In this document: positions 18,330 to 27,498 of the stretch, piece by piece
Numbering within the stretch: position 1 is the stretch's first letter
Layout: every line of letters starts with the position of its first letter
NCBI GenBank assembly: GCA_910575475.1
Contig: CAJTGD010000034.1
Coordinates: forward strand, 1 to 61,254
DNA from: Lachnospiraceae bacterium
Lineage (GTDB): Bacteria; Bacillota; Clostridia; Lachnospirales; Lachnospiraceae
DNA length: 61,254 nucleotides
Direction of reading: 5' to 3'
Translations under genes and position numbers: made by a program
The notes under the pieces: model-generated
Database searches by the model: none
What the model was told of the DNA's origin: nothing
What the model saw: only the letters and a program-made list of their open reading frames with translations

Positions 18330-18671
18330 ATGGCAAACAGGGAACGCAAAAATGAACTGAAAATATACCTGAGTGATAAGGAACAATACATACTGGAGCA
18401 GAAAGTAAAAATCTCCGGCATGAAAAGCAAGTCCACTTTTCTCCGCCGTCTGATTTTGTACGGCTTTGTCTATGACATTGACTATTCAGACCTGCGGGAA
18501 TACAACTACACGCTCGGAAAAATCAGCGGCAATCTGAACCAGATCGCTAAGCGAATGAACGCAACGGGCAACGTCTATAAAGCCGATGTCGAGGAAGTAA
18601 AAAAGCTGATGAAGCAGGTGTGGGATACACAGAAAGCCATGCTCTCAAAACAGCCCTCCATGAAGCAGTAA
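18330..18671 (+). CDS. mobC: MobC-like relaxosome protein
   Basis: 113 residues with a ribbon-helix-helix N-terminus (KIYLSDKEQYILEQKV) and the C-terminal NQIAKRMNATGN motif of MobC relaxosome proteins, which help a relaxase open oriT. It has an AAAGGAG site. The relaxase that normally follows is absent; about 0.5 kb of non-coding sequence and an IS200 copy lie downstream instead. It is therefore an orphan remnant of a mobilisable or conjugative element that may still act at the nearby oriT if a relaxase is supplied from elsewhere. Confidence 0.82.
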   Translation: MANRERKNELKIYLSDKEQYILEQKVKISGMKSKSTFLRRLILYGFVYDIDYSDLREYNYTLGKISGNLNQIAKRMNATGNVYKADVEEVKKLMKQVWDTQKAMLSKQPSMKQ

Positions 18672-19144
18672 ACCCAAGTGGAATCCCCCTTCCAAAAACG
18701 GAATAGTTCCAGTCAGATTTTTCACGCAAATATGCAATAGATAAACCGTAACAAAAGCCAAAATCAGACAAATTTCGCACCATTAAAAAAGGTGTACCGC
18801 AGTGGAGTTTCTTTCTTCCTTGCGATACACCTTGATGTGTGCAATATGCCGATAATTTTGATGAATATCCTTATCCTGACCTTAAGTATTTTTCGCTTTA
18901 TTCTCATCGTTCTACATCTCCTTGTCTTTAAACTATCGTTTCATTTTTCTCCTATCACTCCAACAAAAGTTACAGCAAAAACAGCAGCCCTGGTTTCCAA
19001 AGCTGCTGCATCAATGCACCCAAATATGTCTGCTATACAACGGCTTTTTTCTTTTGCCGTTGTACGGCAGATTTACAATACGGATATTTTACACAATTAA
19101 TAAATACTCTTTTTGTTTTTACGGCTTAATCCGTTCAAAAATAA
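18672..19144. other. Gene-free stretch between mobC and IS200
   Basis: I see no convincing gene here. It contains the minus-strand terminator at 18785-18833. Short minus-strand frames with Cys pairs (YPYCKSAV near 19060) are interrupted by stops and may be debris of a conjugation gene. The stretch just before the IS (19110-19144, minus strand) reads as the displaced C-terminus of the ABC permease (SFIFERIKP). Confidence 0.5.
18785..18833 (-). terminator. Intrinsic terminator, minus strand
   Basis: AGGTGTACCGCA and TGCGATACACCT form a 12-bp stem with one mismatch. On the minus strand it is followed by six T (18785-18790). It would end transcription of the ABC/immunity cluster that reads leftwards through the IS200 site. 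Confidence 0.65.
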
Positions 19145-19744
19145 ACGACCCCGCAGCAAGCTGCGGGGTATTGAGAGAGGTCGCCCCACTACATATAGTC
19201 GAATATGCTATACTGCTTTGCCTCCGGTTCTTTTTTATATAGTTTCTTATACTCATTTTCTTTTCCTTGATTTTTTACATAGTTTCCTATTATTTCTTCA
19301 TTTCCATGCTCTCCCACCGTCGCTACATAATATCCATCCGTCCAAAATTCTCCTCCCCATAATTTCCTTTTTACCTGGGGACATCTTTTTAATACTTCGC
19401 GTGCTGTTATACTCTTTATGATTTGGATTATTTTCTTCGGACTATATGTTGGTACCGATTGTACTAAAAAATGTACATGTTCTTTATCCGTTCCTATTTC
19501 TATAAAGTCTATTTCATATCTTTTCGATATCTCTTCACATGTTTCTTTTATTACCTCATCCACTTCTTCGTCTATTACTACCCTTCTATACTTTGCCGGA
19601 CATACAAAATGATACATTAGCACTGATACATTGTGTGATTTGTGTTTGTACTCACTCATCCACAACTTTCCCCTTTCCTTTTTTACTATTGTATCATCTT
19701 TTTACTTTGCAAAAAAGTTTCTTACGCAGCAAGCTGCGGGGAAT
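19145..19744 (-). mobile_element. IS200/IS605-family insertion sequence (tnpA only)
   Basis: A single HUH transposase gene lies between two subterminal hairpins with the same core, CGCAGCAAGCTGCG (19149-19168 with CCCC/GGGG ends, and 19725-19738). There are no inverted terminal repeats or target duplication, as expected for this family. It sits in the last codons of an ABC permease gene: the disrupted protein ends in IS-derived residues, and a plausible native tail is found on the far side. Ends are accurate to a few bases only. Confidence 0.8.
19189..19659 (-). CDS. tnpA: IS200/IS605 transposase TnpA (Y1 HUH)
   Basis: About 156 residues from ATG19659, preferred over the upstream in-frame ATG because of the GGGGAAAG site. 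Numbered in the longer frame, the HUH metal motif is H63-V-H65 (HVHFL) and the nucleophile is Y129 (GNYVKNQG). It cuts and rejoins single-stranded DNA at hairpin ends. No TnpB follows. It looks complete and potentially active. Confidence 0.92.
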   Translation of the reverse strand: MSEYKHKSHNVSVLMYHFVCPAKYRRVVIDEEVDEVIKETCEEISKRYEIDFIEIGTDKEHVHFLVQSVPTYSPKKIIQIIKSITAREVLKRCPQVKRKLWGGEFWTDGYYVATVGEHGNEEIIGNYVKNQGKENEYKKLYKKEPEAKQYSIFDYM

Positions 19745-20467
19745 TAAACCCTGAGAGATTAAAACTGCAAGAACCATACAAACTATCAGAACAACTAAGC
19801 TGGCTGCTTTGTTTCCGATTGTTGCTTCATAATATCCTGAAAGCTGGAACACCGCAGTAATCGGGTAAACAGTTTTCAGAGTTTCAGACATACTTGCAAA
19901 CAGACCGGCAAAGGAATAGATTTCAGTAAATACCAAAGCAAGCCAATACCCTTTTTTTATACGGGCTACTAATGCCACAATCGGTGAAATAGCAAGAAAT
20001 ACGCCAATACCATTTACAAAATAGGTAAAAAGGAAGCCCCATACTGTCTGAATAGATAATGTTCCGAAATGCATTATAGCTTCAACCGCAAAAGTAATTA
20101 CAAACAGCAGAAGATAAATCAAAATACTGAAAACCATTGCAACGATCATTTTAACAACAGTCAGTTTCGCTTCATCTACTGGCACAAGCCGCAGTGATTT
20201 CAGAGTATCTTCCTGTTCCTCCCGGCAAATCATATAGCTGCCTAACAATGCAATGACAGCCGGAAGCACAAAAAAGGTTGCCAAAGACTGTGCGGCAGTC
20301 ATAAACCAGCCAGCCCCATCTATATATCGTGAACCCTTAAATACAAACTGCCCCTCTGCAAAGACGATAATAGCAATCATAACCACTGCAAAGACAGCAA
20401 TCCAAACGATTTTAGAATGACGAAGTTTTCGGCGTTCAGCCCAAAGTAATTGTTTCATACTATCCAC
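19694..20467 (-). CDS. ABC-2 type permease (lantibiotic-immunity type), 3' end replaced by IS200
   Basis: 257 codons with six hydrophobic segments, typical of MutE/EpiG-type permeases: a charged start (KQLLWAERRKLRHS), and REEQEDTLKSLRLVPV after the second helix. It is encoded 1 bp after the preceding permease. The last 15 or so residues (PRSLLRKKLF...) come from the IS200 end. Only the cytoplasmic tail after the last helix is altered, so the protein may still work. Confidence 0.78.
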   Translation of the reverse strand: MDSMKQLLWAERRKLRHSKIVWIAVFAVVMIAIIVFAEGQFVFKGSRYIDGAGWFMTAAQSLATFFVLPAVIALLGSYMICREEQEDTLKSLRLVPVDEAKLTVVKMIVAMVFSILIYLLLFVITFAVEAIMHFGTLSIQTVWGFLFTYFVNGIGVFLAISPIVALVARIKKGYWLALVFTEIYSFAGLFASMSETLKTVYPITAVFQLSGYYEATIGNKAASLVVLIVCMVLAVLISQGLIPRSLLRKKLFCKVKR

Positions 20468-20468
20468 C

Positions 20469-21200
20469 TCACTTTCTTTTTCCTAAAGCCAATATAGCCA
20501 ACACCACTGAACCCGCACACCATATTGCAATACATATAAATGCAGCCGGAATATTAAGAGTTTGTGTCAAAACCACACCGGGAATATCACGCATGACAAT
20601 GGCGGTCATACTGGATAAAGGGTGTAGATACATATTAACCATAAGCAGAATAAAACCAAGAAACGTATAAACCAGAGTTAAACATACTGGAAATATATAA
20701 CTTTTTCCGGCAGCCGCAACCGCTAAAAGCGGCAATATGGCGAAAGAGGTTAATATAGCAATTTCCATACATTTTTTTAGCAAGTAACAAAAACTGCCCC
20801 ATTCAAATGTTATATAACCGGGAAGCGTACCAAAAATCACGGACAATCCGGCTGTGAGCAGCATAAAACAAATAGAATAAGACAGCACAACAATAAATTT
20901 GCTAAAAAAATATTTTGTCTTGCTAATCGGTACAATCCACAACTGTTTAAGCATATCATTTTGGTGTTCATCATACATAAGCATAGTGGAAAATACCCCC
21001 AATACGACAGGAAGTATAATCCAAGGCGTGTAGCTGAAAGCAGTCCATTTATAAAATTGTATTGTATCTATGCCTGTCTCTCTAATGTCTCTAAAATAAA
21101 AGATTGCAAGAAATGGCATGAGAAGAGCTGCCAACAGCATTAACAGGATAAACTTTCTACGGCGCAGTTTTAGAAATTCTGTTTGTGTCAATTTAAGCAA
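20469..21200 (-). CDS. ABC-2 type permease (lantibiotic-immunity type)
   Basis: 243 residues from TTG21200, which follows a GGGGGAG site and overlaps the end of the ATPase gene by 8 bases. The frame is open further upstream, but that part overlaps the ATPase gene and is not coding. It begins LKLTQTEFLKLRRRKF, then six helices, with the DEHQNDMLKQLWIVPISK loop characteristic of these exporters. It pairs with the neighbouring permeases to form the membrane part of an ABC exporter for antimicrobial peptides. Confidence 0.78.
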   Translation of the reverse strand: MLKLTQTEFLKLRRRKFILLMLLAALLMPFLAIFYFRDIRETGIDTIQFYKWTAFSYTPWIILPVVLGVFSTMLMYDEHQNDMLKQLWIVPISKTKYFFSKFIVVLSYSICFMLLTAGLSVIFGTLPGYITFEWGSFCYLLKKCMEIAILTSFAILPLLAVAAAGKSYIFPVCLTLVYTFLGFILLMVNMYLHPLSSMTAIVMRDIPGVVLTQTLNIPAAFICIAIWCAGSVVLAILALGKRK

Positions 21201-22116
21201 TGCCTTCTCCCCCTGTAATTTTTTTGAAATAGTCCTCCAATGTATCATTACATAATTGAGAACTGATAACTGCCACATCCTGCACCACAAGAGCCTTATT
21301 GACAGCCGCCATATCCAATGACGTATTATAAATCCGCAGGGAGTGGTCGTCCTGTACGGAATAATCTGTAACTCCGAATTGCCTTTCCAAAACAAGAGAA
21401 GTTTTCGGAATATCAGAAACTTGCAGAAGTATATATTTACTGTTTTTTCTTTTCAGTGTTTCCATGCTGTTTTCTTCCAGTAAGACACCGTGATCAATAA
21501 TGCCAATATCATCAGCCAATAATGCAATCTCGGACAGGATATGACTGGAAATGAGGATTGTTTTCCCATGTTCGGTACTCAAGTCTTTAATAAAATCTCT
21601 TACTTCTGCAATGCCGATAGGGTCAAGACCATTCGTAGGTTCATCTAAAATCAACAGCTCCGGGTCATGCAAAATAGCATTTGCAATACCAAGACGCTGT
21701 TTCATACCAAGAGAATATTTGCTGAATAGCTTTTTGTCCCGATAAGGGAGACCGACAATATCCAAAGCATTTTTTACAGCATTTGGGGCAGCAGTACCAC
21801 GCAGCTTCGCAAATATTTCAAGGTTTTCCGTACCCGTCAGGTTTGGGTAGAAGCCGGGTGTTTCAATAATAGCCCCAATCCGGGGATATACCCGTTTTTC
21901 CCTTCCTTTGATATTTTGTCCGAACACATCTATTTCCCCAGAAGTAACAGGGGTTAATCCCAAAATCATTTTCATTATTGTGGTTTTGCCAGCTCCATTA
22001 CGCCCTAGCAGTCCGTATATCCGCCCTTTTTCTACATGGATATTAACAGCATTGACCGCTGTCTGCTCACCATATTTTTTTGTTAACCGCTTTGTTTCAA
22101 TCACATAGCTGCACAT
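21193..22116 (-). CDS. ABC transporter ATPase (lantibiotic immunity, LanF/BcrA type)
   Basis: 307 residues: Walker A GRNGAGKT (38-45), signature SLGMKQR, Walker B LLILDEPTNGLD, and a C-terminal extension usual for BcrA/LanF proteins. It should energise export of peptide antibiotics with the three permeases around it. Its end overlaps the next permease start, so translation is coupled. There is no lantibiotic precursor or synthetase gene nearby, so this is a resistance or immunity module, not a producer. Confidence 0.88.
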   Translation of the reverse strand: MCSYVIETKRLTKKYGEQTAVNAVNIHVEKGRIYGLLGRNGAGKTTIMKMILGLTPVTSGEIDVFGQNIKGREKRVYPRIGAIIETPGFYPNLTGTENLEIFAKLRGTAAPNAVKNALDIVGLPYRDKKLFSKYSLGMKQRLGIANAILHDPELLILDEPTNGLDPIGIAEVRDFIKDLSTEHGKTILISSHILSEIALLADDIGIIDHGVLLEENSMETLKRKNSKYILLQVSDIPKTSLVLERQFGVTDYSVQDDHSLRIYNTSLDMAAVNKALVVQDVAVISSQLCNDTLEDYFKKITGGEGIA

Positions 22117-22205
22117 AATATTTCCTCACTTTCTTAATTATCGTGGTCTTTCTAAATCACATAGTTATACAAGTTTCCGCTTGCTGAATAGTTGGTAAAA
22201 ACTCT

Positions 22206-22973
22206 TCAAAATGTTTTCTTCTGTAAAACAATTACACAAACGATTGTCGAAATAATGCCTATAGCCAGTAAAGAAACGGAACAAGTCATCGGTGATGCTG
22301 TTATTACAGCATTTCCTGTCCAACTGTTTACCATTTCAATAGCGGCAGGTGAAATGTGAGGATAAATTCCCATAACACTCGCCAAGGGGTGCAGTCCCAT
22401 GAGCTGGGACGGGGCAAGCACAACAGGCACAAGATAAAGTAATACAGCCCCAATCGGTAAAATGTACCCTTTTGATAGCGTTGCTAAAAATATGATTGGG
22501 AGCATGGCAACCGGGATCAGCGCACCGCCAGCCAAAAACAATAGCCCCGCCTGTAGTATTGTTTCCGTATTCAAATCAGTAAAGCCGCCAGCAATTAAGC
22601 CGCCAACGATACAGATAACAAAGGTAAACAGGCATAGCCCCAATGACATAAGGATTACAACCGCTATCTTTGAAAAATAAAGCTGTGCTTTGGAAACCGG
22701 AATAATCAAAAGTCCTTTTAATGTATCGTTTTTCTGTTCATCAAAGAACAATGTGGTGGCAAACATCCCCAACACAATAGGCAGAAACAGGCTTGTAAGG
22801 TTCTTAAATGCCAAAGTGTATAAGTCACCAAAGCTATCCATGAGAGGACTGCTTCTTGATATGCTGCAGGCACGCTCAACCGCAAATACTCCCAAAATAG
22901 CAGTAAGAATAAAAATACCCCAAACTGTCTTATTCCGTTTCCATTTCAGTATCTCAGTAAAGATAATTGTCAT
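22206..22973 (-). CDS. ABC-2 type permease (lantibiotic-immunity type)
   Basis: 255 residues, six hydrophobic segments, a typical start (FTEILKWKRNKTVWG) and the DEQKNDTLKGLLIIPVSK loop shared with the other permeases of this cluster. It lies 89 bp upstream of the ATPase gene. Three permease genes with one ATPase is one more than usual for LanFEG, which suggests alternative pairs or a duplication. Confidence 0.8.
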   Translation of the reverse strand: MTIIFTEILKWKRNKTVWGIFILTAILGVFAVERACSISRSSPLMDSFGDLYTLAFKNLTSLFLPIVLGMFATTLFFDEQKNDTLKGLLIIPVSKAQLYFSKIAVVILMSLGLCLFTFVICIVGGLIAGGFTDLNTETILQAGLLFLAGGALIPVAMLPIIFLATLSKGYILPIGAVLLYLVPVVLAPSQLMGLHPLASVMGIYPHISPAAIEMVNSWTGNAVITASPMTCSVSLLAIGIISTIVCVIVLQKKTF

Positions 22974-23088
22974 TGCCTTTTCCTCCTTTCCAATCCCTAA
23001 TTATATAGCATTAACCTTGCCAAAACCTTGCCGTAACCTTGCTTTTTTCATGTTTTCCTCCAATAAATATACAAAAAGCCCTGTGCTG

Positions 23089-24012
23089 TTACAGAGCTTT
23101 TGGAAATAGTATCGTAAATGTTGCACCCATTCCGGGATTGCTATCTGCTTTAATTTTCCCATTGTGAGCATTTACAAGTTCTGTCGTAATAGATAGCCCC
23201 AAGCCATTGCCCCTGGCAGAACGTGAACTGTCACATTGATACATTCTCTCAAAAATATGCGGAATATCAGAGGAGGAAATACCTTTTCCATTATCTGAAA
23301 TGATAATTTCTACTTGCTGTTCATTCTCCAATAATTTCAAAGTCAATTTATTGCCGCCACTGTGCATAAGCACATTTTGAAACAGATTATTAAGAATGCG
23401 GGTATAGGAATGAGGGTCAATACGTAAAAAATATTCATCTTCAGGAATATCAAAATCATATTCAAAATGGTTGCGTTCCAAGGTTGGAACCCACTCTGCG
23501 ACAATATTGCGGGTCAATTCGTTAAAATCACATAACTCAAAATGAAAAACCTGTTCTTTAGCGTCTAGTTTTACCCACTCAAATAGTGCTTCCACAAAAT
23601 GTTTTAAGTGACACGCTTTTTCTACTGCAATATGGATATAGGCTTCTTTTTCTTTCCCAGCCACAAGACCATTTTCAACGGCATCCAAGTAGCCAAACAA
23701 TGAAGCTAATGGTGTCTTTACATCATGGGAAAGGCTTGTCATAAGTCGCTTGTATGCCTGCTCCGATTGTTTTTGTTGGATAAGCTGTGACTGGTTCTTG
23801 ACCGCAATTTCATTGATTGCATAGCAAATACGCTTTGTCATATCGCTTTTTCTCGCCAAAACCCGTCGGTTCGGATTACCGGACTTTATATCTTCAAGGG
23901 CTTCTTCAATAATAGATAATTGTCCTCTTACACGCCTAAGTTTCGTAATAAAAAACAGGACAGCCAAAAGCGCTGTACAGAGAGCAATTAATAAAAATGA
24001 ATTTAAGTTCAT
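23089..24012 (-). CDS. Sensor histidine kinase of the immunity cluster
   Basis: 307 residues from ATG24012; GGGAGG lies inside the end of the regulator gene. It has one N-terminal membrane helix (LLIALCTALLAVLFFI), a HAMP-like linker, an H-box (SLSHDVKTPLASL), an N-box (NNLFQNVLMHS), and G-boxes (DNGKGISSSD, GNGLGLSI). With little extracellular sequence it is of the intramembrane-sensing type that accompanies peptide-resistance transporters. It probably responds to peptide or transporter state and phosphorylates the adjacent regulator. Confidence 0.88.
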   Translation of the reverse strand: MNLNSFLLIALCTALLAVLFFITKLRRVRGQLSIIEEALEDIKSGNPNRRVLARKSDMTKRICYAINEIAVKNQSQLIQQKQSEQAYKRLMTSLSHDVKTPLASLFGYLDAVENGLVAGKEKEAYIHIAVEKACHLKHFVEALFEWVKLDAKEQVFHFELCDFNELTRNIVAEWVPTLERNHFEYDFDIPEDEYFLRIDPHSYTRILNNLFQNVLMHSGGNKLTLKLLENEQQVEIIISDNGKGISSSDIPHIFERMYQCDSSRSARGNGLGLSITTELVNAHNGKIKADSNPGMGATFTILFPKAL

Positions 24013-24013
24013 G

Positions 24014-24715
24014 TTATGCCTCCCTGTTAAATCGGTAACCAACGCCCCGAACAGTCAGAATATAAAAAGGGTGTTCTGGGTCTGGTTCGATTTTTTTCCG
24101 TAATTTGCTGATAAACGACATGATATTACTATCATCAAAAGCATACTCTTCCTCCCATACATGGGTATAAATCTGCTTTTTTGTAAACACTTTTCCTTTA
24201 TTTGCTGCAAGGAAAGAAAGCAGATCAAATTCTTTTCCTGTAAGTTCCACTTGTATATCATTAACCAAAACAAGACGGTTAAGGTTATCTATCGTCATTC
24301 CTTGAAATACCATACAATCCGTTTCTGCGCCGGAAACAGTATTGAACAATGTAAAACGCCGGATAAGAGAATTTACACGTGCCATAAGCTCGTTAATGCT
24401 AAATGGCTTTGTCAGATAATCGTCTGCCCCCATCCTTAAGCCGGAAACCTTATCTTCCTCACCGCTTTTTGCGGTAAGCATAAGAACAGGCACATTGCTT
24501 GTCTGCCGTACTTGTTGCAACACTTGAAAACCGTCTAAGTCGGGCATCATAATATCAAGAATAATAAGTGAACAGGTATCTTTGGTTTCCTCCAATATAT
24601 GCAGTCCTTCTATCCCGCCGCCTGCGACAACCGCAGTAAGGTTTTCCTGCTCTACGCATTTTTTCATAAGTGCGCAAAGTTCTTTATCATCATCTATAAT
24701 TAAAACTTTATTCAT
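24014..24715 (-). CDS. OmpR-family response regulator of the immunity cluster
   Basis: 233 residues: a receiver domain with Asp54 (IILDIMMPD) and Lys in LTAKSG, and a C-terminal winged helix ending RGVGYRFN. It is cotranscribed with the kinase and the ABC genes, and overlaps the small HTH gene upstream by 8 bases. It likely activates the transporter operon. Confidence 0.92.
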   Translation of the reverse strand: MNKVLIIDDDKELCALMKKCVEQENLTAVVAGGGIEGLHILEETKDTCSLIILDIMMPDLDGFQVLQQVRQTSNVPVLMLTAKSGEEDKVSGLRMGADDYLTKPFSINELMARVNSLIRRFTLFNTVSGAETDCMVFQGMTIDNLNRLVLVNDIQVELTGKEFDLLSFLAANKGKVFTKKQIYTHVWEEEYAFDDSNIMSFISKLRKKIEPDPEHPFYILTVRGVGYRFNREA

Positions 24716-24905
24716 GTTTTTTCTTCCTTTCTGCTTTTAATCGGGCATCTGTTGGTTTTTCAGCGTCCTTTGGAATCAGCCACAAGCGGCTGAACTTTGC
24801 CACGCCCGGTATGCGGTTTTCCTCACATAGCTTTTGCACCCGTCTTTCTGAAATGCCCCATTTCTTTGCCGCTTCTGGGGCAGAAATATACTCTAACATC
24901 TTCAT
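24708..24905 (-). CDS. Excisionase-like HTH protein (HTH_17)
   Basis: 65 residues: ISAPEAAKKWGISERRVQKLCEE is a MerR/HTH_17 helix-turn-helix, followed by the wing-like RIPGVAKFSRLWLIP and a basic tail. Excisionases and small regulators share this fold. It leads the two-component and transporter genes here, so a regulatory role is as likely as an excisionase role. Confidence 0.8.
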   Translation of the reverse strand: MKMLEYISAPEAAKKWGISERRVQKLCEENRIPGVAKFSRLWLIPKDAEKPTDARLKAERKKKHE

Positions 24906-25025
24906 TCACCCTTCCTTTAATCTCTGCCATATAATTATATGCGGTCAGGCGAATCATTTCAAGTATTTAAGACCTGCGCCTACGGAATCCATCTCTCTAT
25001 CTATTTCTTTGTTAGAAACATCTTT

Positions 25026-25394
25026 TTACAGACCTATTCCCGCCATTCTTGCGAAAACGGCTTTTCGCCCGATAAGTTCCGACTGTTTTTCTTTTGTCAG
25101 GCTCTCAAACACACCCTTATACCCTTTTTCCAGCAATGGAGTACCTTTTGCGATAAGATACAGCTTCATATCAAGCCATTCCTGCCATAATGCTTCAAAC
25201 AATGCCTTGCCGTCCGTAAAAGTTGCATCTTCCTCAAAGCCATGCGGCGGCGTATAATATTTGAGCATCACAAAACCATATCTGCCTACATCAAGCACTA
25301 CAATATCCGCCATTTCGTACAGCTCTGCAAACGCATCAGCCACCTTTTGACATTTTGCACGTTCTTCATCTGTGATATAAATCTTCTTTTCCAT
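25026..25394 (-). CDS. Conserved hypothetical protein, 122 residues
   Basis: An acidic, soluble, mainly helical protein without signal peptide. Features are KCQKVADAFAELYE and VVLDVGRYGFVML near the middle. I recall similar proteins carried by Clostridial mobile elements, but I cannot name a function. Its ATG25394 is preceded by a weak GAGG-like site. A perfect 12-bp inverted repeat lies just upstream. Confidence 0.65.
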   Translation of the reverse strand: MEKKIYITDEERAKCQKVADAFAELYEMADIVVLDVGRYGFVMLKYYTPPHGFEEDATFTDGKALFEALWQEWLDMKLYLIAKGTPLLEKGYKGVFESLTKEKQSELIGRKAVFARMAGIGL

Positions 25395-25879
25395 ATTGCT
25401 TTACCTCGTTTCTTATAAAATTTTACCATATTCATTTTATAAGAACCACCTGCATACCAGCTTTTATTCCTCTTGTTTTGGCAAAACCCACTTTACTAAC
25501 AATTCACTTCGGAGAACATGGTATCAAGGTTGCTAAGCACCCACCCTTGCAGCATCTCCTTTATGAAATCAGTGATTTTGTCTATGATGCCGCCCATTTA
25601 TCTTATGAGAACAGGCTGGAAAGCTGTGGTGTCAGCCAGCAAATTAAATTTATCTATTACCGCAGGTTTGCAGCAAATTAAAATCTTCATTCTAAAAAAC
25701 ATTACTATGTAAATGTGCTGTTTTTTCCGGCACATTATTTTCGGTATTGAATCCCCATATTCATTGGTATATAGTGGTGTATGGAACAAAAAAAGAAAGA
25801 ACCAAACTCCCCAGCCGGTTCTTTCTTCCTGTAATGGCATCCAGTACTAAGGTGGATGCACTAAAAACACTACAATACT
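25395..25879. other. Gene-free stretch with two hairpins
   Basis: TTCTTATAAAAT/ATTTTATAAGAA (25410-25421 and 25434-25445) forms a perfect 12-bp inverted repeat ahead of the 122-residue gene, a candidate operator. AAGAAAGAACC/GGTTCTTTCTT (25793-25827) is a terminator-like hairpin with an A/T tract. No supported gene was found between them, though short open frames exist. Confidence 0.5.
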
Positions 25880-26473
25880 ATGATAAGAAAAAACTCCCTG
25901 ATTTGCAAGATCATTCGTATAAAAAAAACATCCCTACAGCTTTTCAATGAATATATGCTGTCTTATTCATGGGAGGATGAGGTCTGTCCATGGTGCGGCT
26001 CCAAAGGGAACTGCGTCTCCCATGGCTCTTACATGCGCTCCATGGCTGATTTCACGTATGGAAAGACAGTCTATGGGGAAATCTGTGTCCTGCGGCTGTG
26101 CTGTACAAGCTGCGGGCATACCCATGCCATCCTCCCTGATGTCATCATCCCTTACTCTGTATATGGCCTTTTTTTCATCCTGCGGGTGCTGGCGGAATCC
26201 TTCCTTCCTCTGCATACGGTAGAAAAACTCTGCGCCCGCTTCGGCATCTCCGTGTCCATGCTTTACCGCTGGAGGGATCTCTTCCTGTCCCACAAGCAGG
26301 AGTGGCTCGGCATGCTTGTTTCCGCAGAAACCGCCCCGTCCGCATTCATAAAGGGCCTCTGTTTTCTGGAGCAGTATTCCATTTCTTTTGCCTGTCAGTT
26401 CGTCCTCCTGTCCGCGCGGTCATTCCTGCAGTCACACAGAAACCCCGCGGATTACCGTCAGGAGTTTTTTTGA
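25880..26473 (+). CDS. DUF6431-type transposon protein
   Basis: 197 codons with two Cys pairs (CPWCGSKG and CCTSCG) forming a probable zinc ribbon, then a HTH-like segment (LCARFGISVSMLYRWRD). This matches the DUF6431 proteins found ahead of DDE transposase genes in Lachnospiraceae, as is the case here. The start codon is uncertain; homology-like content begins near residue 20. It probably binds the transposon ends. Confidence 0.65.
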   Translation: MIRKNSLICKIIRIKKTSLQLFNEYMLSYSWEDEVCPWCGSKGNCVSHGSYMRSMADFTYGKTVYGEICVLRLCCTSCGHTHAILPDVIIPYSVYGLFFILRVLAESFLPLHTVEKLCARFGISVSMLYRWRDLFLSHKQEWLGMLVSAETAPSAFIKGLCFLEQYSISFACQFVLLSARSFLQSHRNPADYRQEFF

Positions 26474-26562
26474 CACATCCATTCCTGTGGGGCTTCACAC
26501 GCCATGGGAATTCCCCTCCCGGCATCCAGGGGGGTATGATGGAAAAAAACAAAGGAGGACCT

Positions 26563-27420
26563 ATGTCTATGGAACATCACGCAAAAAAACTTTCAGGAGC
26601 CGCTGCCATAGCGCAGTTCAAGCTCGCAGTCATAGCCCCTGCCATCCACGGGCTTTATCCGGAAGCCTCAAGGAACGCTTATTATAAGCGCGTCACACAG
26701 CAACCGCTCACACTCCCGGACGGCAGTACGGCGCACTATAAGCCAGGGGCACTCTCCAAGTGGGAATCCCTTTACCGGAAAGGGGGGATTGACGCGCTCA
26801 TGCCGAAAGAACGCTCTGACAGCGGAGGGACACGCGCGCTCCCGGATACCGCCGTGGACGAGATCTACCGCCTGAAAGCGGAATTCCCAAGGCTGAACGC
26901 AACACAGATCCACCGCCAGCTTGTGGCAGGCTCGTTCATCCCGGCAACCGTCAGCGTGTGCGCTGTCCAGCGGTTCGTCAAGCACCATGACCTGAAATCC
27001 GCAAAAAATCCGTCCATGCGTGACCGCAGGGCATTTGAGGAAGACGCGTTCGGGAAGATGTGGCAGGCGGACACCTGCTACCTCCCTTACATTACAGAAA
27101 ACGGGGTACGCAGGCGTGTCTACTGTATCATGATCATTGATGACCATTCCAGGCTCCTGGTTGGCGGGGAGCTTTTTTACAGTGATAATGCCTATCACTT
27201 CCAGAAAGTGCTCAAGGCCGCTGTTTCCGCTTATGGGATCCCGGCGAAACTATATGTTGACAATGGGTGCAGCTATGCGAATGAGCAGCTTTCCCTGATC
27301 TGCGGCTCCATCGGGACGGTGCTCCTCCATACAAAAGTAAGGGATGGGGCAAGCAAGGGGAAAGTCTTATACGACGGATTTTTTTATCCGCATTCTTTCC
27401 GAAAAGTATTGGTTTTATAG
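26563..27420 (+). pseudogene. DDE (rve) transposase/integrase, C-terminus cut off
   Basis: Start at ATG26563 behind AAAGGAGG. An N-terminal HTH pair precedes a retroviral-integrase core with D170 (WQADTCY) and D233 (YVDNGCSY). The sequence is normal up to KVRDGASKGKV, then changes to unrelated residues (LYDGFFYPHS...). That is just before the expected catalytic Glu and the C-terminal third. A recombinase-trio element begins exactly there, so it was inserted into this gene. GC content is visibly higher than in the flanking ICE debris. Confidence 0.8.
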
Positions 27421-27450
27421 CAGTTTTTTGAGAAAAGATGCGGATAAAAA
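27381..27450. repeat. 13-bp inverted repeat at the left end of the recombinase trio
   Basis: TTTTTATCCGCAT (27381-27393) and ATGCGGATAAAAA (27438-27450) are exact inverted copies, 44 bp apart. They lie at the point where the DDE transposase gene is interrupted and just before the first recombinase gene. This is the geometry of a tyrosine-recombinase crossover or end site. Confidence 0.6.
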
Positions 27451-27498
27451 TGTTCCACTGCCTGATAATAGAGGTATCAATCATAAGGAGGTACCTCT

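Noticed and set aside
19694..24905. Lantibiotic biosynthesis cluster
   Set aside because: No precursor peptide, LanB/C/M or dedicated protease was found. Only transport and regulation genes are present.
25478..25681. Plus-strand frame of 67 codons
   Set aside because: No ribosome site, no recognisable motif, and it lies in a debris region between hairpins.
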